Assembly (NCBI RefSeq): GCF_014873495.1
Contig: NZ_JADBGF010000001.1
Span: 6,634,001-6,698,000, forward strand
From: Streptomyces stelliscabiei
GTDB taxonomy: Bacteria > Actinomycetota > Actinomycetes > Streptomycetales > Streptomycetaceae
Direction of reading: 5' to 3'
Length of the DNA: 64,000 bases
Shown: positions 53,292-61,633 of the stretch, in pieces
Numbering within the stretch: the first letter of the stretch is position 1
Layout of the letters: each line of letters starts with the position of its first letter
The notes under the pieces: model-generated
The model's input: the letters and a program-made list of their open reading frames with translations, nothing else
Told to the model about the DNA's origin: nothing
Databases searched by the model: none
Program-made: the position numbers and the translations under genes

Positions 53292-54178
53292 TATTCCCCC
53301 CTGGTGCGAATGAACAACCCGGCAAACCTGCTCTGCTCGCATGCTCGGCCGCTGTCTCGCAGTGCACGCAAGAGTCGCGTTCGTGAGATGCCGGGCGAGG
53401 AGGTGATCTGCTCTTTAATGAAGGCGACGACCTCTTCATCCGACATGGGCTCGCGGTTGTGCTGCTCCGGCTGAGACGTACTCGCCGCCCACTTGCGCCA
53501 GGAGTCGTTGGCCGCGGGAGAGGTCAGTCGTTTGTCATCGCAGTACTGGAGCCAGGACGCCGCCATGCGTACGTTCAGGCTCGTCAGGGTTCCGCCGAGC
53601 GCATGGCGCAACCCTGCATCGGAGGCGACTCGTTGGATGCCGGGGATCTCTTCGACGCCGCCGACCATCAGAGCCTCGCTTGCCACCGCGCCGAGGGCTC
53701 GAAGCTCTGCTTCCATGGCCTTCGCGTAGACCTCGGACAGCACCAGCAGCACTGGCCCTTCCTGGCCGAGTCCCGGCAAGGTCGCGCGGCCAACTCCTTC
53801 TTGAAGATGCCGCCACCACTGGACACCGTCTGCCGCCGAGGAAGCGACCGAGTCGGCGTGTCGGGTGCTGAAGGTCGCAGCGTAGGAAGGCGCCATTGCA
53901 GACACTGGCTGCAGGCCGAGGCCGGCGGATGCCACCCACAGTTGCGCATCGAATCCCGCCTTTGCGGCTGCTGCAGTTAGTCGACGCGACTGCGTCCAGT
54001 GATCGCCCCGGTAGAGCTCGGTGAGGGAGTGCGTGCGAGTCGCGTTCTCGACACGCTCCTTCCAGAGTGCCGAGCGTTCCTTCACTGTTCCGACCGGGAG
54101 CGACCTTGCTTGCAGTGCGGCCTCGGGTGCAGCTGCCTTGCGGTCCGTGCACGTGACGACCAGTGAAAGTTGCCTCAC
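53291..54178 (-). CDS. YaaA/DUF6884-like protein, candidate DpdC (295 aa)
   Basis: First gene of the modification operon. The N-terminal part carries the YaaA/DUF6884 pattern: LVVTCTDRK near the start, LYRGDHWTQSRRL (about 57-69), VASAGLGL and PSYAATFS. A C-terminal winged helix (ISRTRLLRALRDSG...FAGLFIRT) follows. YaaA-like proteins act on DNA or on modified bases, and the gene occupies the slot where DpdC, which converts dPreQ0 to dADG in DNA, would stand. I infer this from place; the sequence alone does not prove it. GTG 54178 is the start. Confidence 0.6.
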   Translation of the reverse strand: MRQLSLVVTCTDRKAAAPEAALQARSLPVGTVKERSALWKERVENATRTHSLTELYRGDHWTQSRRLTAAAAKAGFDAQLWVASAGLGLQPVSAMAPSYAATFSTRHADSVASSAADGVQWWRHLQEGVGRATLPGLGQEGPVLLVLSEVYAKAMEAELRALGAVASEALMVGGVEEIPGIQRVASDAGLRHALGGTLTSLNVRMAASWLQYCDDKRLTSPAANDSWRKWAASTSQPEQHNREPMSDEEVVAFIKEQITSSPGISRTRLLRALRDSGRACEQSRFAGLFIRTRGE

Positions 54179-54286
54179 GCGGCTCTGCTCCCGACGCCGA
54201 TAACTGGAAGTATGTTGGCGTCACTCTACCTGTCAGTTTTCGCGTAAGCTGCAGCGGTACACATAGAGCTAACTAGGGAGCAGGGC
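54179..54286. promoter_or_regulatory. Divergent promoter region of modification and preQ0 operons
   Basis: Only 108 bases separate the start codons of the two divergent operons, so both promoters must lie here and can be controlled together. The strand toward queC ends with GGGAGCAGGG as ribosome site. The region is A+T-richer than flanking genes. I see no riboswitch fold. Confidence 0.5.
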
Positions 54287-54997
54287 ATGGCGGAGCGTCC
54301 CGCGATCGTTCTACTGAGTGGCGGCCTGGACTCGACGACCGTTCTGGCGATCGCCAAGGACCAGGGCTACACGCCGTACGCGCTGAGCTTCCGTTACGGC
54401 CAGCGGCACAGTGTGGAACTGGAGGCTGCGAAGCGTGTGGCGGGGGCGCAGGGGGTTGCTCGCCACGTCATCGCGGACATCGATCTGCGAGTTTTCGGCG
54501 GCTCGGCTCTCACGTCGGAGATCGAGGTTCCCAAGCACGAGTCTCTGGACGACGCCAGCAGCAAGGACACGGGAAGCAGCGTGCCCATCACGTATGTACC
54601 GGCACGCAACACGATCTTCCTGTCCTTCGCGCTGGCCTACGCGGAGACCGTCGGCGCGAGCGACATCTTCACCGGCGTGACCGCCGTCGACTACAGCGGC
54701 TACCCGGACTGCCGTCCCGAGTACATGGACGCGTACGCGAAAATGGCGAACCTGGCGACCCGCGCAGGCGTTGAGGGGACGCAGGAACTCAAACTCCACT
54801 CGCCGCTCATCGCCATGTCGAAGGCCGACATCGTCCGCGAGGGACTGCGCCTCGGTGTGGATTATTCCCTGACGTCTTCTTGCTACGACCCAGACGAGCA
54901 GGGTCGGGCCTGCGGGCACTGCGAGACCTGCCTGCTCCGTCTGAAGGGGTTCGCCGAGGCTGGCGTTACCGACCCTGTGCAGTACCAGGGCGCGTGA
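54287..54997 (+). CDS. queC: QueC, 7-cyano-7-deazaguanine synthase (236 aa)
   Basis: Converts CDG to preQ0 with ATP and ammonia. The PP-loop SGGLDSTTVLA is at 11-21, and the zinc site is CYDPDEQGRACGHCETC near the C-terminus (four Cys). Length and order are typical. First gene of the preQ0 operon, ending 2 bases before queE. Confidence 0.95.
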   Translation: MAERPAIVLLSGGLDSTTVLAIAKDQGYTPYALSFRYGQRHSVELEAAKRVAGAQGVARHVIADIDLRVFGGSALTSEIEVPKHESLDDASSKDTGSSVPITYVPARNTIFLSFALAYAETVGASDIFTGVTAVDYSGYPDCRPEYMDAYAKMANLATRAGVEGTQELKLHSPLIAMSKADIVREGLRLGVDYSLTSSCYDPDEQGRACGHCETCLLRLKGFAEAGVTDPVQYQGA

Positions 54998-54999
54998 GA

Positions 55000-55635
55000 A
55001 TGACCTATCTGGTCAAAGAGATCTTCTACACCCTGCAAGGCGAAGGGAGTCACGCAGGTCGTCCAGCCGTCTTCTGCCGCTTCTCCCGGTGCAATCTCTG
55101 GACCGGCCTGGAGAAGGATCGCCACCGTGCGATCTGCCAGTTCTGCGACACGGATTTCGTCGGTACTGACGGAGAAGGCGGCGGCCGTTTCGCGTCCCCG
55201 GACGATCTCGCGCAGGCGGTGGAACGAGCGTGGCCCTCGGCATCCAGGGAGCACCGCTTCGTCGTGTGCACCGGAGGCGAGCCACTCTTGCAGCTTGACG
55301 ATGCAGCGATCGATGCCCTTCATGCCCGAGGCTTCGAGGTCGCCGTCGAGACGAACGGCACCCGCGTACCGCCAAAGGGCATCGACTGGCTCTGCGTCAG
55401 CCCCAAAATCGGCTCCGAACTGGTAGTTACGCGTGGAGACGAACTGAAGCTCGTTTACCCCCAGTTGGGCGGCGACCCCAGTCAGTTCGAGCACCTGGAC
55501 TTCCGGTACTTCCGGCTCCAGCCCATGGACGGCCCGGACGTTGACGCCAACACCAGGGCGACGGTCGACTACTGCATGAAGAACCCGCGCTGGATCCTCT
55601 CTCTCCAGACGCACAAGTATCTGGGAATTCAGTAA
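55000..55635 (+). CDS. queE: QueE, 7-carboxy-7-deazaguanine synthase (211 aa)
   Basis: Radical SAM enzyme making CDG from CPH4. The cluster motif is the QueE variant CX14CX2C (Cys in SRCNLW, then CQFCDTDF), and TGGEPLLQ binds SAM. ATG 55000 is chosen because MTYLVKEIFYTLQGEG is the family start; the longer open frame is a queC overlap. It overlaps queD by one base. Confidence 0.95.
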   Translation: MTYLVKEIFYTLQGEGSHAGRPAVFCRFSRCNLWTGLEKDRHRAICQFCDTDFVGTDGEGGGRFASPDDLAQAVERAWPSASREHRFVVCTGGEPLLQLDDAAIDALHARGFEVAVETNGTRVPPKGIDWLCVSPKIGSELVVTRGDELKLVYPQLGGDPSQFEHLDFRYFRLQPMDGPDVDANTRATVDYCMKNPRWILSLQTHKYLGIQ

Positions 55636-55991
55636 TGGAAATCTTCCGCGAGTTCACCTTCGAATCCGCGCACCGCCTGCCCAATGTGCCCGAGGGCCAC
55701 AAGTGCGCGCGCCTGCACGGGCACTCGTACAAGGTCATCGTCCACGTCGAGGGGCCCGTCGGAGCCGAATCGGGCTGGGTCATGGACTTCGGTGACGTCA
55801 AACGCGCCTTCAAGCCCATCGAAGCGCGACTCGACCACTACTACCTCAACGAGATCGAGGGTTTGGAGAACCCGACCAGCGAGGTCCTCGCCCGCTGGAT
55901 CTGGGATCGGCTGAGGCCGACACTGCCCGGCCTCTCCGCCCTCACTGTCCGCGAGACGTGCACATCCGGCTGCACCTATCGGGGCGAGTAA
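55635..55991 (+). CDS. queD: QueD, 6-carboxy-5,6,7,8-tetrahydropterin synthase (118 aa)
   Basis: Converts H2NTP to CPH4. Zinc-binding His residues are in ESAHRL and RLHGHSY, the catalytic Cys is in KCARLHGH, and the Asp-His of the triad is in RLDHYYLNEI. The C-terminal ETCTSGCTYRG carries the substrate-binding Glu. Family length. TAATG overlap with queE. Confidence 0.95.
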   Translation: MEIFREFTFESAHRLPNVPEGHKCARLHGHSYKVIVHVEGPVGAESGWVMDFGDVKRAFKPIEARLDHYYLNEIEGLENPTSEVLARWIWDRLRPTLPGLSALTVRETCTSGCTYRGE

Positions 55992-55993
55992 GC

Positions 55994-56761
55994 GTGCACG
56001 ACATCCAGAACGAGACCGACTCCCGCGGCATCGAAATCGACGACGTCGGCATCAGCGGCTTGCGCTACCCGCTGTACTTCGAGGACGGCCACCTCCGCCA
56101 GGACGGCGTCGCCGAGATCGAAGTGACCGTCCGGCTGCAGCACGACCGGCGGGGCACCCACATGAGCCGCATGGTCGCTCTCGCACACGATCACCTTCGT
56201 CGGTTCGATCCGCGCAAGCTGCCGTACGTCCTGAAGGTCGGCGCCGACCTCCTCGACGCGCCCGCGCTCGCAGTGACGATCGATGTCCCATTGAGCACTA
56301 GCGTGGTCGCGCCTGCGAGCGGCGCTGAGTCGTGGCAGGTCCACGACGCTCGTTTCGAAGGCCGCTGGGACAACGGCGACACGACGGTGATTACCTCGGT
56401 CACGACCGAGGTAACGAGCTTGTGCCCGTGCTCGAAAGCTATCTCGGACTACGGCGCCCACAACCAGCGCAGCCGCATCACGCTGTCCGTGACGGGGCAC
56501 GGGGACACGCCCTATCCCTTTGCGGTGCAGGAGGCCGTAAGGCTCCTGGAGCAGAGTGCGTCCGCCCCTGTCGTGCCGTTGGTCAAGCGGCCCGACGAAC
56601 GCGTTCTAACGATGCAGGCGTACGACCACCCTGTGTTCGTTGAGGACATGGCGCGCGACATCAGCCTCGCCTGCCGCGAACGGGGCCTCGAGCATGCTGT
56701 ACGCGTTCGAAACCTTGAGAGCATCCACAGCCACGACGCTGTCGCTCGCATCTCCAGGTGA
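55994..56761 (+). CDS. folE2: FolE2, GTP cyclohydrolase IB (255 aa)
   Basis: Opens GTP to H2NTP, the first step to preQ0. The family signature SLCPCSKAISDYGAHNQRS contains the catalytic Cys, and GIEIDDVGISGLRYP is the typical start. FolE2 enzymes work without zinc, unlike FolE. GTG 55994 is chosen, 2 bases after queD. The motif rules out the related QueF reductase. The four genes complete the GTP-to-preQ0 route within the island. Confidence 0.93.
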   Translation: MHDIQNETDSRGIEIDDVGISGLRYPLYFEDGHLRQDGVAEIEVTVRLQHDRRGTHMSRMVALAHDHLRRFDPRKLPYVLKVGADLLDAPALAVTIDVPLSTSVVAPASGAESWQVHDARFEGRWDNGDTTVITSVTTEVTSLCPCSKAISDYGAHNQRSRITLSVTGHGDTPYPFAVQEAVRLLEQSASAPVVPLVKRPDERVLTMQAYDHPVFVEDMARDISLACRERGLEHAVRVRNLESIHSHDAVARISR

Positions 56762-56813
56762 CGACAGACATCGTCTCCCCGCAGCATCCCGACTCGATAC
56801 GCCGCAACTGAGC

Positions 56814-56839
56814 CTGGGCCCAGCGCCTTCTGGGCCCAG
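56814..56839. terminator. Terminator after folE2
   Basis: CTGGGCCCAG (56814-56823) is repeated at 56830-56839; being self-complementary, the two pair as a 10-bp stem with a 6-base loop. It lies between convergent folE2 and the DUF317-like gene. Confidence 0.7.
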
Positions 56840-56875
56840 ACGATCAAGCACGCGTCCAGCTGGTGCGGCGGAGGT

Positions 56876-58321
56876 TCAGCGGGTCTGGGTGGAAAAGGCT
56901 GCCGGCGCCTGCCCGGGAGGGGCGGGCGCCGGGGCCTGCGGAGTCAGCATCGCTAGTCGCGGAGTGGTAGCAGCGGGGACCTGGCGGCGTCCTTGCCCCT
57001 CGGCGAGTTCGAAGGTGAGGTCTTGCAGGACGGCCGCCGGGGTGTACGGGGAAAAGTGGAGTGCCCAGGTGGGCTGGTGGACGGAGTTGCCGCCCCAGAC
57101 GGTCCAGGTCGGCAGCGGGCTGTTGGGCTTCTGGGCGGCGAAGGCGTCGAACTGGACGCCGGCGGCGTCCTCGCCCGGTGCCTCCCACCGGATCCAGCGG
57201 CCTTCGACTGTCTGCTTCCAGCCCGCGTCCGCGAGCGGCCGGGTCGCCTCGGCGATCTCTGTCTCGGAGTCGCCGGTCGCCGGTCCGGCGCCCCATACGT
57301 AGTCGGAGGCCAGGGAGTTGAGCAGGGTGCGCACGATCTCCACCGGGGTGGTGGCAGTGGCCGTGGCGTGCCAGAGGCGCTCGCTGACGGGGGATTCGTA
57401 GGCGGCGATGGTCCACTTCATGTCACGGCATTCGGCGTCGTGATCGATGAGGGCGCGCAGAGTGAGCGATTCGTGGTTGGCGATGGTGGTGTTGTCGTCC
57501 CAGGTGCGGTACTTCTCCCAGTCGTTGTTCTCGGTGAGGAAGTCCTCCAGCAGAGCGTCGTGGTCGCCGGGGTCGGCATCGTAGGCGGGCACGCTCTCGA
57601 TGGGCGGCGTGGATGGGGCCCGCGTCGTGCCGGTTGAGCCGAGTGCGACGCGGGCTTGGGCGGTCTGGCGTTCGGTGTCGCTCATGGGGGCGGGGCCGGA
57701 GCGTAGGGCGTCGCCGTGAGTGTGTTCGAAGGCTGTGATGGCTTGGGTGGGGGAGTCGAAGGTGTCGGTGACCTGCCGGAGGTGGTTCTCGCCGTGGAGA
57801 TACACGCTCTTCCCGCTGTCGCGGTAGGTGCCGACGGCCACGATGGTCCAGCCGTCTTCGGCGTGGGCGTGGATGAGGAGCCGTCCGTGGCGGATGTCGT
57901 CGTAGATCTTCTGGGCTTCGTTAGAGACCTCGCGGATCTCGGCGCGGGTGCACCAGGGCATCGGATAATTCGCCCAGGTCCATTCCTCGGCGATCGCCTC
58001 GCGCAGGCTGGGGGTGAACTCGGTGGTGATCCCTTCGGCGTTCAGGGCCTGGGCGGCTTGGTCGACCCAGTACGCCTCTTCGTGATCAATGCGGGCCAGG
58101 ACCATGGCGTGTGGGTCGAGGGTCTCGAAGCCGTGGGTGGCCAGGAGTGCCAGGGCGGTGCGGTGGTGGGGGCCGGTGAGGGTGGCGGTGACGGCACTGG
58201 CGTGGGCGGGGTGGGTGTCGAACTGGACGTGGGCGTCGAGAGGGCTATGGGCCATGGAGGCGGGCTCGATTCGAGGCCGGCCTGGCCGTGGAGGCCGGCC
58301 TGACCCGGTGGTTGAGGTCAT
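56876..58321 (-). CDS. DUF317-like protein (481 aa)
   Basis: ATG 58321 overlaps the preceding stop (ATGA). The C-terminal part contains the Streptomyces DUF317 pattern: WVWGAGP-like start, WTVWGGNSVHQPTWALHFSPYTPAAVLQDL, and the WxxxFS..TP element. The middle (WTIAAYESPVSERLWHATATATTPVEIV) looks like a second copy. The N-terminal half is unrelated. The family is frequent on integrative elements and plasmids of Streptomyces and has no known function. Last gene of a minus-strand operon. Confidence 0.75.
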   Translation of the reverse strand: MTSTTGSGRPPRPGRPRIEPASMAHSPLDAHVQFDTHPAHASAVTATLTGPHHRTALALLATHGFETLDPHAMVLARIDHEEAYWVDQAAQALNAEGITTEFTPSLREAIAEEWTWANYPMPWCTRAEIREVSNEAQKIYDDIRHGRLLIHAHAEDGWTIVAVGTYRDSGKSVYLHGENHLRQVTDTFDSPTQAITAFEHTHGDALRSGPAPMSDTERQTAQARVALGSTGTTRAPSTPPIESVPAYDADPGDHDALLEDFLTENNDWEKYRTWDDNTTIANHESLTLRALIDHDAECRDMKWTIAAYESPVSERLWHATATATTPVEIVRTLLNSLASDYVWGAGPATGDSETEIAEATRPLADAGWKQTVEGRWIRWEAPGEDAAGVQFDAFAAQKPNSPLPTWTVWGGNSVHQPTWALHFSPYTPAAVLQDLTFELAEGQGRRQVPAATTPRLAMLTPQAPAPAPPGQAPAAFSTQTR

Positions 58322-59439
58322 CGGTGGGCGCGAGTTGCGGTGACGGCCGGCCGGGGCGGCCCCGCCCGGGGACGCGGCGCGGACCGCGCGGTGGCACTGG
58401 TGGCGGACGCGGGGGTGGGCGCGGTGGCGCGGTTCCAGCGGGTGCGCAGGGCGTTGAGGTCGGCCAGGGCGCGGCGGCTGCCGGTGATGAACTGGTGGGG
58501 GGTGTTGGCGGGGTCGTCGGCGTAGGCGGTGATCCGTGCGGCGACAGTGTGGGCGCGGGTGAGGAGGGCGCGTTTCAGGATCTTCTCGCCCCAGTACTCG
58601 GGGGAGCCGGCGGGTGTGGAGACCAGGGCCATCAGGTCTTTGGGAGTGAGGGAGTCGGTGATCAGTCTGCGGTGCTGGGCCTCGCCGAGGACGGTGACCG
58701 GGTCGACCATGTCGCCGCGGTGGACCAGCGCCGTGATGGACTGCCAGAGCGCGGCGTGCAGCGGCAGCAGGAAGTCCTCGGCGACGAGCCACCGCATCTG
58801 CTGGACCTCCGCCGGATAGGCGGTGGCCGTCGCCAGAAGGAGGCGTTCTTCGTCGAGGTCCTCCTCGTCGGCCTGCCGTGGATCATCCACGGGGGGTGTC
58901 GTGCGGGGGAAGGAGCCGGGGTGCGGGGCGAACTGTTCGGCGAGGGCGTCCAGGACGCGGCCGATGTCGTCGGCCATGCCGAGCGTCTTGGCTGTCGGGT
59001 TGGGCATGCCCGGGTCGGTTGCGGTGGAAGCGAGGCGCTCGGCGTGCGCGCGCAGGATCCGGCGAGCGTTGTCGGCGCGGATCATCCTGGCGTACGCCGC
59101 AGCGTGCTTGGGCTGCGGGCAGAACTGGATGAGGGCGTGGAGGTAGGAGGCGCTCAGGCCGCGAGCGTGAGGACGGGCGTGGTCCAGCACGGCGTTGAGC
59201 CAGGCGGTGTCCTTGGCATGGTCGGCGGGGTCGGGCGGTGGGAGGGTGCGGATCGCGGTGAACAGTGCGGCGTGGGTGTGGCTGTCGAAGTGGTGGGCGA
59301 TCAGCGGCTCGGTGTCGGCCAGACGCGCAGGTTCGAGGAGGAGGGCGCCGAGCAGAGCCTGCTCGGCGTAGTGCACGGGCTTCGGCACCGGGACGCGGTC
59401 GAGGCCGTCGTCGTCATGGGGATCGAGGGTGTGAGGCAT
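58318..59439 (-). CDS. DnaB-N-domain protein lacking a helicase core (373 aa)
   Basis: Two DnaB N-terminal helical domains can be seen: EQALLGALLLEPARL...FDSHTHAALFTAI (residues 26-65) and DEERLLLATATAYPAEV...WLVAEDFLLPLHAALWQSI (residues 190-235). No P-loop or RecA core follows. Such truncated DnaB-like proteins are common on actinobacterial elements, perhaps loading or titrating the host replicative helicase. ATG 59439 overlaps the dcm-like stop. Confidence 0.8.
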   Translation of the reverse strand: MPHTLDPHDDDGLDRVPVPKPVHYAEQALLGALLLEPARLADTEPLIAHHFDSHTHAALFTAIRTLPPPDPADHAKDTAWLNAVLDHARPHARGLSASYLHALIQFCPQPKHAAAYARMIRADNARRILRAHAERLASTATDPGMPNPTAKTLGMADDIGRVLDALAEQFAPHPGSFPRTTPPVDDPRQADEEDLDEERLLLATATAYPAEVQQMRWLVAEDFLLPLHAALWQSITALVHRGDMVDPVTVLGEAQHRRLITDSLTPKDLMALVSTPAGSPEYWGEKILKRALLTRAHTVAARITAYADDPANTPHQFITGSRRALADLNALRTRWNRATAPTPASATSATARSAPRPRAGPPRPAVTATRAHR

Positions 59440-60704
59440 CAGGCGGCGAGAGTGAAGTCAGCAGGGTTGAAGGGCTTGTTGAGGTGCGTGGCGAGCAGGT
59501 GTGCGGCCAGGCGAGGGGGGACGGCGTTGCCGATCTGCGAGAACATCTGGCCCTTGTTGCCCTGCCACGGATAGTCGGCGGGGAAGCTCTGCAGCACACC
59601 CGCTTCCCGGGCGGTGATCTTGATCGGCTCCGGTGCCGACCCCGCTGCCTCGACGGCGGGCTCGGCGACCCAGGTGCACTCGTTGGCCCGGTGGCCGAAG
59701 AAGAGCGTGCCGGCGGGTTCGTCGGACCGGCGGATGGTGGCGTTTGTCTGGTTGTTGCTGCGCAGTGACCACGACCAGCGGTGCGCCTCGGCAGTGAACG
59801 TGGGGGCTGCGTCTGCGGGGCGGTTCTCGCGGGCGCCGTGCGGGGCGGCCCAGCCGGAGCCCTCTCGCCGGAAGGACAGGACGATCTCGGAGTCGGGGCG
59901 GGGTGCCCAGGTACCGCGGGCGCGGGCGTCGATGAGGGTCTTGCGGGCGCCGGAGGGGAAGGGCTCTGGGCCTCCGCCTGGTCCGCCGCCCGCGCACACA
60001 GTGGGCACGGGCCGGTCGGTGGCGCCCCAGCCGAGGGCCTCCGCCATGGACACCCAGCGGGTGCGGCCGGGCCCGAACAGGCTTTCTGGCTCGGCGAGTT
60101 GTGCATGTGTGGGGGGTGGGGGCTCGGCGGTTCGTACCCGGGAGGCGAGCAGGATCGCCCTCCGCCGAGTCTGCGGGACACCGTAGTCGGCGGCGTTGAG
60201 AATGCCGACCCACACCGAGAAGCCCCAGGTGCGCAGGATGGCCGCGTACTGCTTCCACAACGGCAGAACGTCGGGGACCTCTTCCATGGCCACCCACTCG
60301 GGCTCGCCCACGGTGTTCAGGGCGTGCAGGTAGCGCATGGGCTCGGCCGCCAGGAGAGAGCGCTCGTCCGCGCACGCGGCGAGTAGCCGCTCGCGGGTGT
60401 CGCGTCCGGCCGCGAGGTCGGCGACTGCCTGGTGGACGAGCGGCTGGTCAACCAGGCCGAGCCGCTTGCCAGCCATGCTCCATGCCTGGCACGGCGGGGA
60501 GGCGATGAGTCCGAGGACGCGGCCGGAGAAGATCCACGTCGGATAGCGGGCGACGTCGGTCCGGATCGTCAACTGCCCCGCCATTGCTCGGGTCTTACAG
60601 GCCCATGCATCCCACTCCAGGCCGACGTCCCGCGCGCCGAGGACGGTGAGCGCGTGGCTCCAGCCGCCGGGCCCGGCGAACAGATCGAGGATGATCCGCC
60701 TCAC
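59439..60704 (-). CDS. DNA cytosine-5 methyltransferase (421 aa)
   Basis: C5-type enzyme: motif I LDLFAGPGGWS (residues 6-16), motif IV SPPCQ with catalytic Cys 72, motif VI as MEEVPDVL (where ENV is usual), motif VIII QTRRRAIL, and motif X QIGNAVPPRLAAHLL. No restriction partner is next to it; the co-transcribed gene upstream is a PP-loop protein. Orphan methyltransferases of this type are common on integrative elements and may protect the element. ATGA overlap with the PP-loop gene. Confidence 0.9.
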   Translation of the reverse strand: MRRIILDLFAGPGGWSHALTVLGARDVGLEWDAWACKTRAMAGQLTIRTDVARYPTWIFSGRVLGLIASPPCQAWSMAGKRLGLVDQPLVHQAVADLAAGRDTRERLLAACADERSLLAAEPMRYLHALNTVGEPEWVAMEEVPDVLPLWKQYAAILRTWGFSVWVGILNAADYGVPQTRRRAILLASRVRTAEPPPPTHAQLAEPESLFGPGRTRWVSMAEALGWGATDRPVPTVCAGGGPGGGPEPFPSGARKTLIDARARGTWAPRPDSEIVLSFRREGSGWAAPHGARENRPADAAPTFTAEAHRWSWSLRSNNQTNATIRRSDEPAGTLFFGHRANECTWVAEPAVEAAGSAPEPIKITAREAGVLQSFPADYPWQGNKGQMFSQIGNAVPPRLAAHLLATHLNKPFNPADFTLAA

Positions 60705-61633
60705 CAGGCCAGTCCGAAGTCGCCCTGCACCGGTTGGGCTTCACCGCGGCAGGCCCAGGGAGAACAGCCGTCGACCACGCCGTTCTCCAACTCCTCCACC
60801 GCAGCGGCACCGTCGTCGAGTTCCTGCTGGCGCGCAGCCCACTCCGCGGCGGTGACGTGGTCGATGGGAGCCTGGTCGAGCGGGACGCGGGAGCGGTGCA
60901 GGAACGCCTGGCCCAGCAGCCGTTTGCCGGCCGCGTTCGCGCGGGCGTTGCCCTGGTGGATGGCCGCGTCGAACGCGACCACGTCCGCCCATTCCGCCGG
61001 ACTGCTGTCCCGGATATTCCTCCACTGCGCGTTTCCGTGAAATGGACAACCGAGGCAGCTCGATTTCGGCGTGTCTGCCAGGCCGATAGAGGTCAAATAG
61101 CGGATGCAGTCTGCGCGTGACCAGCCGAGGTCGATGAGTGGATGCCGGTTGCGCATGTACTTGACGTCGGCGTCCTTGGCCCGGTGAAATTCATCCGTCG
61201 AGATACCGACCCACTGTTCGACGAATATATCCTTGGGGATGCGCTGGGGGGAGGGGTAGCCGAGGAGTTCCCGGACCTTCTTCTTGATCGGTTTGATCTT
61301 GTATTCCCCGGTGCACTGGCGCCTGGTCATGCCCTGCTTCCCGTCCTGGTTGAGGATGTACAGAGGCAAGGACGCGAAGCGGTGCTCGGGATCTAGGGCA
61401 TCGTTACGGATGTTTCCCGCGGTGACGCGCAGAACGGGTATGCCTGCAGGCGCGGCTATTTCCTGTTCGAGGCGGTCGAGGTGGGAATAGACGGCCTTGG
61501 GTTCCCATCCGGTGTCGGCGAAGATGGCGTAGTCGACCTTCGGAAGGATGCCTTCGGCGGACAGGGCAAGCATGGTACTGGATTGAATTCCGGCGCCTAG
61601 TGAAATCGCGTGGAAAGCGGGGAGTTCGGAAAT
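60701..61633 (-). CDS. PP-loop protein, PAPS reductase/DndC-like (310 aa), ATT start
   Basis: ATP-pyrophosphatase fold: PP-loop SLGAGIQSSTM (residues 11-21) and TGWEPKAVYSHL. Cysteines at 107, 176, 193 and 196 (CTGEYK, DCIRYL, SSCLGCPFH) could hold an iron-sulfur cluster, as in DndC. No ATG, GTG, TTG or CTG precedes the PP-loop: the first ATG (61573) lies after the motif. An ATT at 61633, 6 bases past AGGA, gives a complete N-terminus MSELPAFHAISLGAG, so ATT is the likely start. The gene overlaps the hydrolase gene by 37 bases. Confidence 0.8.
   Translation of the reverse strand: MSELPAFHAISLGAGIQSSTMLALSAEGILPKVDYAIFADTGWEPKAVYSHLDRLEQEIAAPAGIPVLRVTAGNIRNDALDPEHRFASLPLYILNQDGKQGMTRRQCTGEYKIKPIKKKVRELLGYPSPQRIPKDIFVEQWVGISTDEFHRAKDADVKYMRNRHPLIDLGWSRADCIRYLTSIGLADTPKSSCLGCPFHGNAQWRNIRDSSPAEWADVVAFDAAIHQGNARANAAGKRLLGQAFLHRSRVPLDQAPIDHVTAAEWAARQQELDDGAAAVEELENGVVDGCSPWACRGEAQPVQGDFGLAW

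Noticed and set aside
55994..56761. QueF nitrile reductase
   Set aside because: The CPCSKAISDYGAHNQR motif is that of FolE2; QueF lacks it. Reduction of preQ0 to preQ1 is therefore not encoded here.
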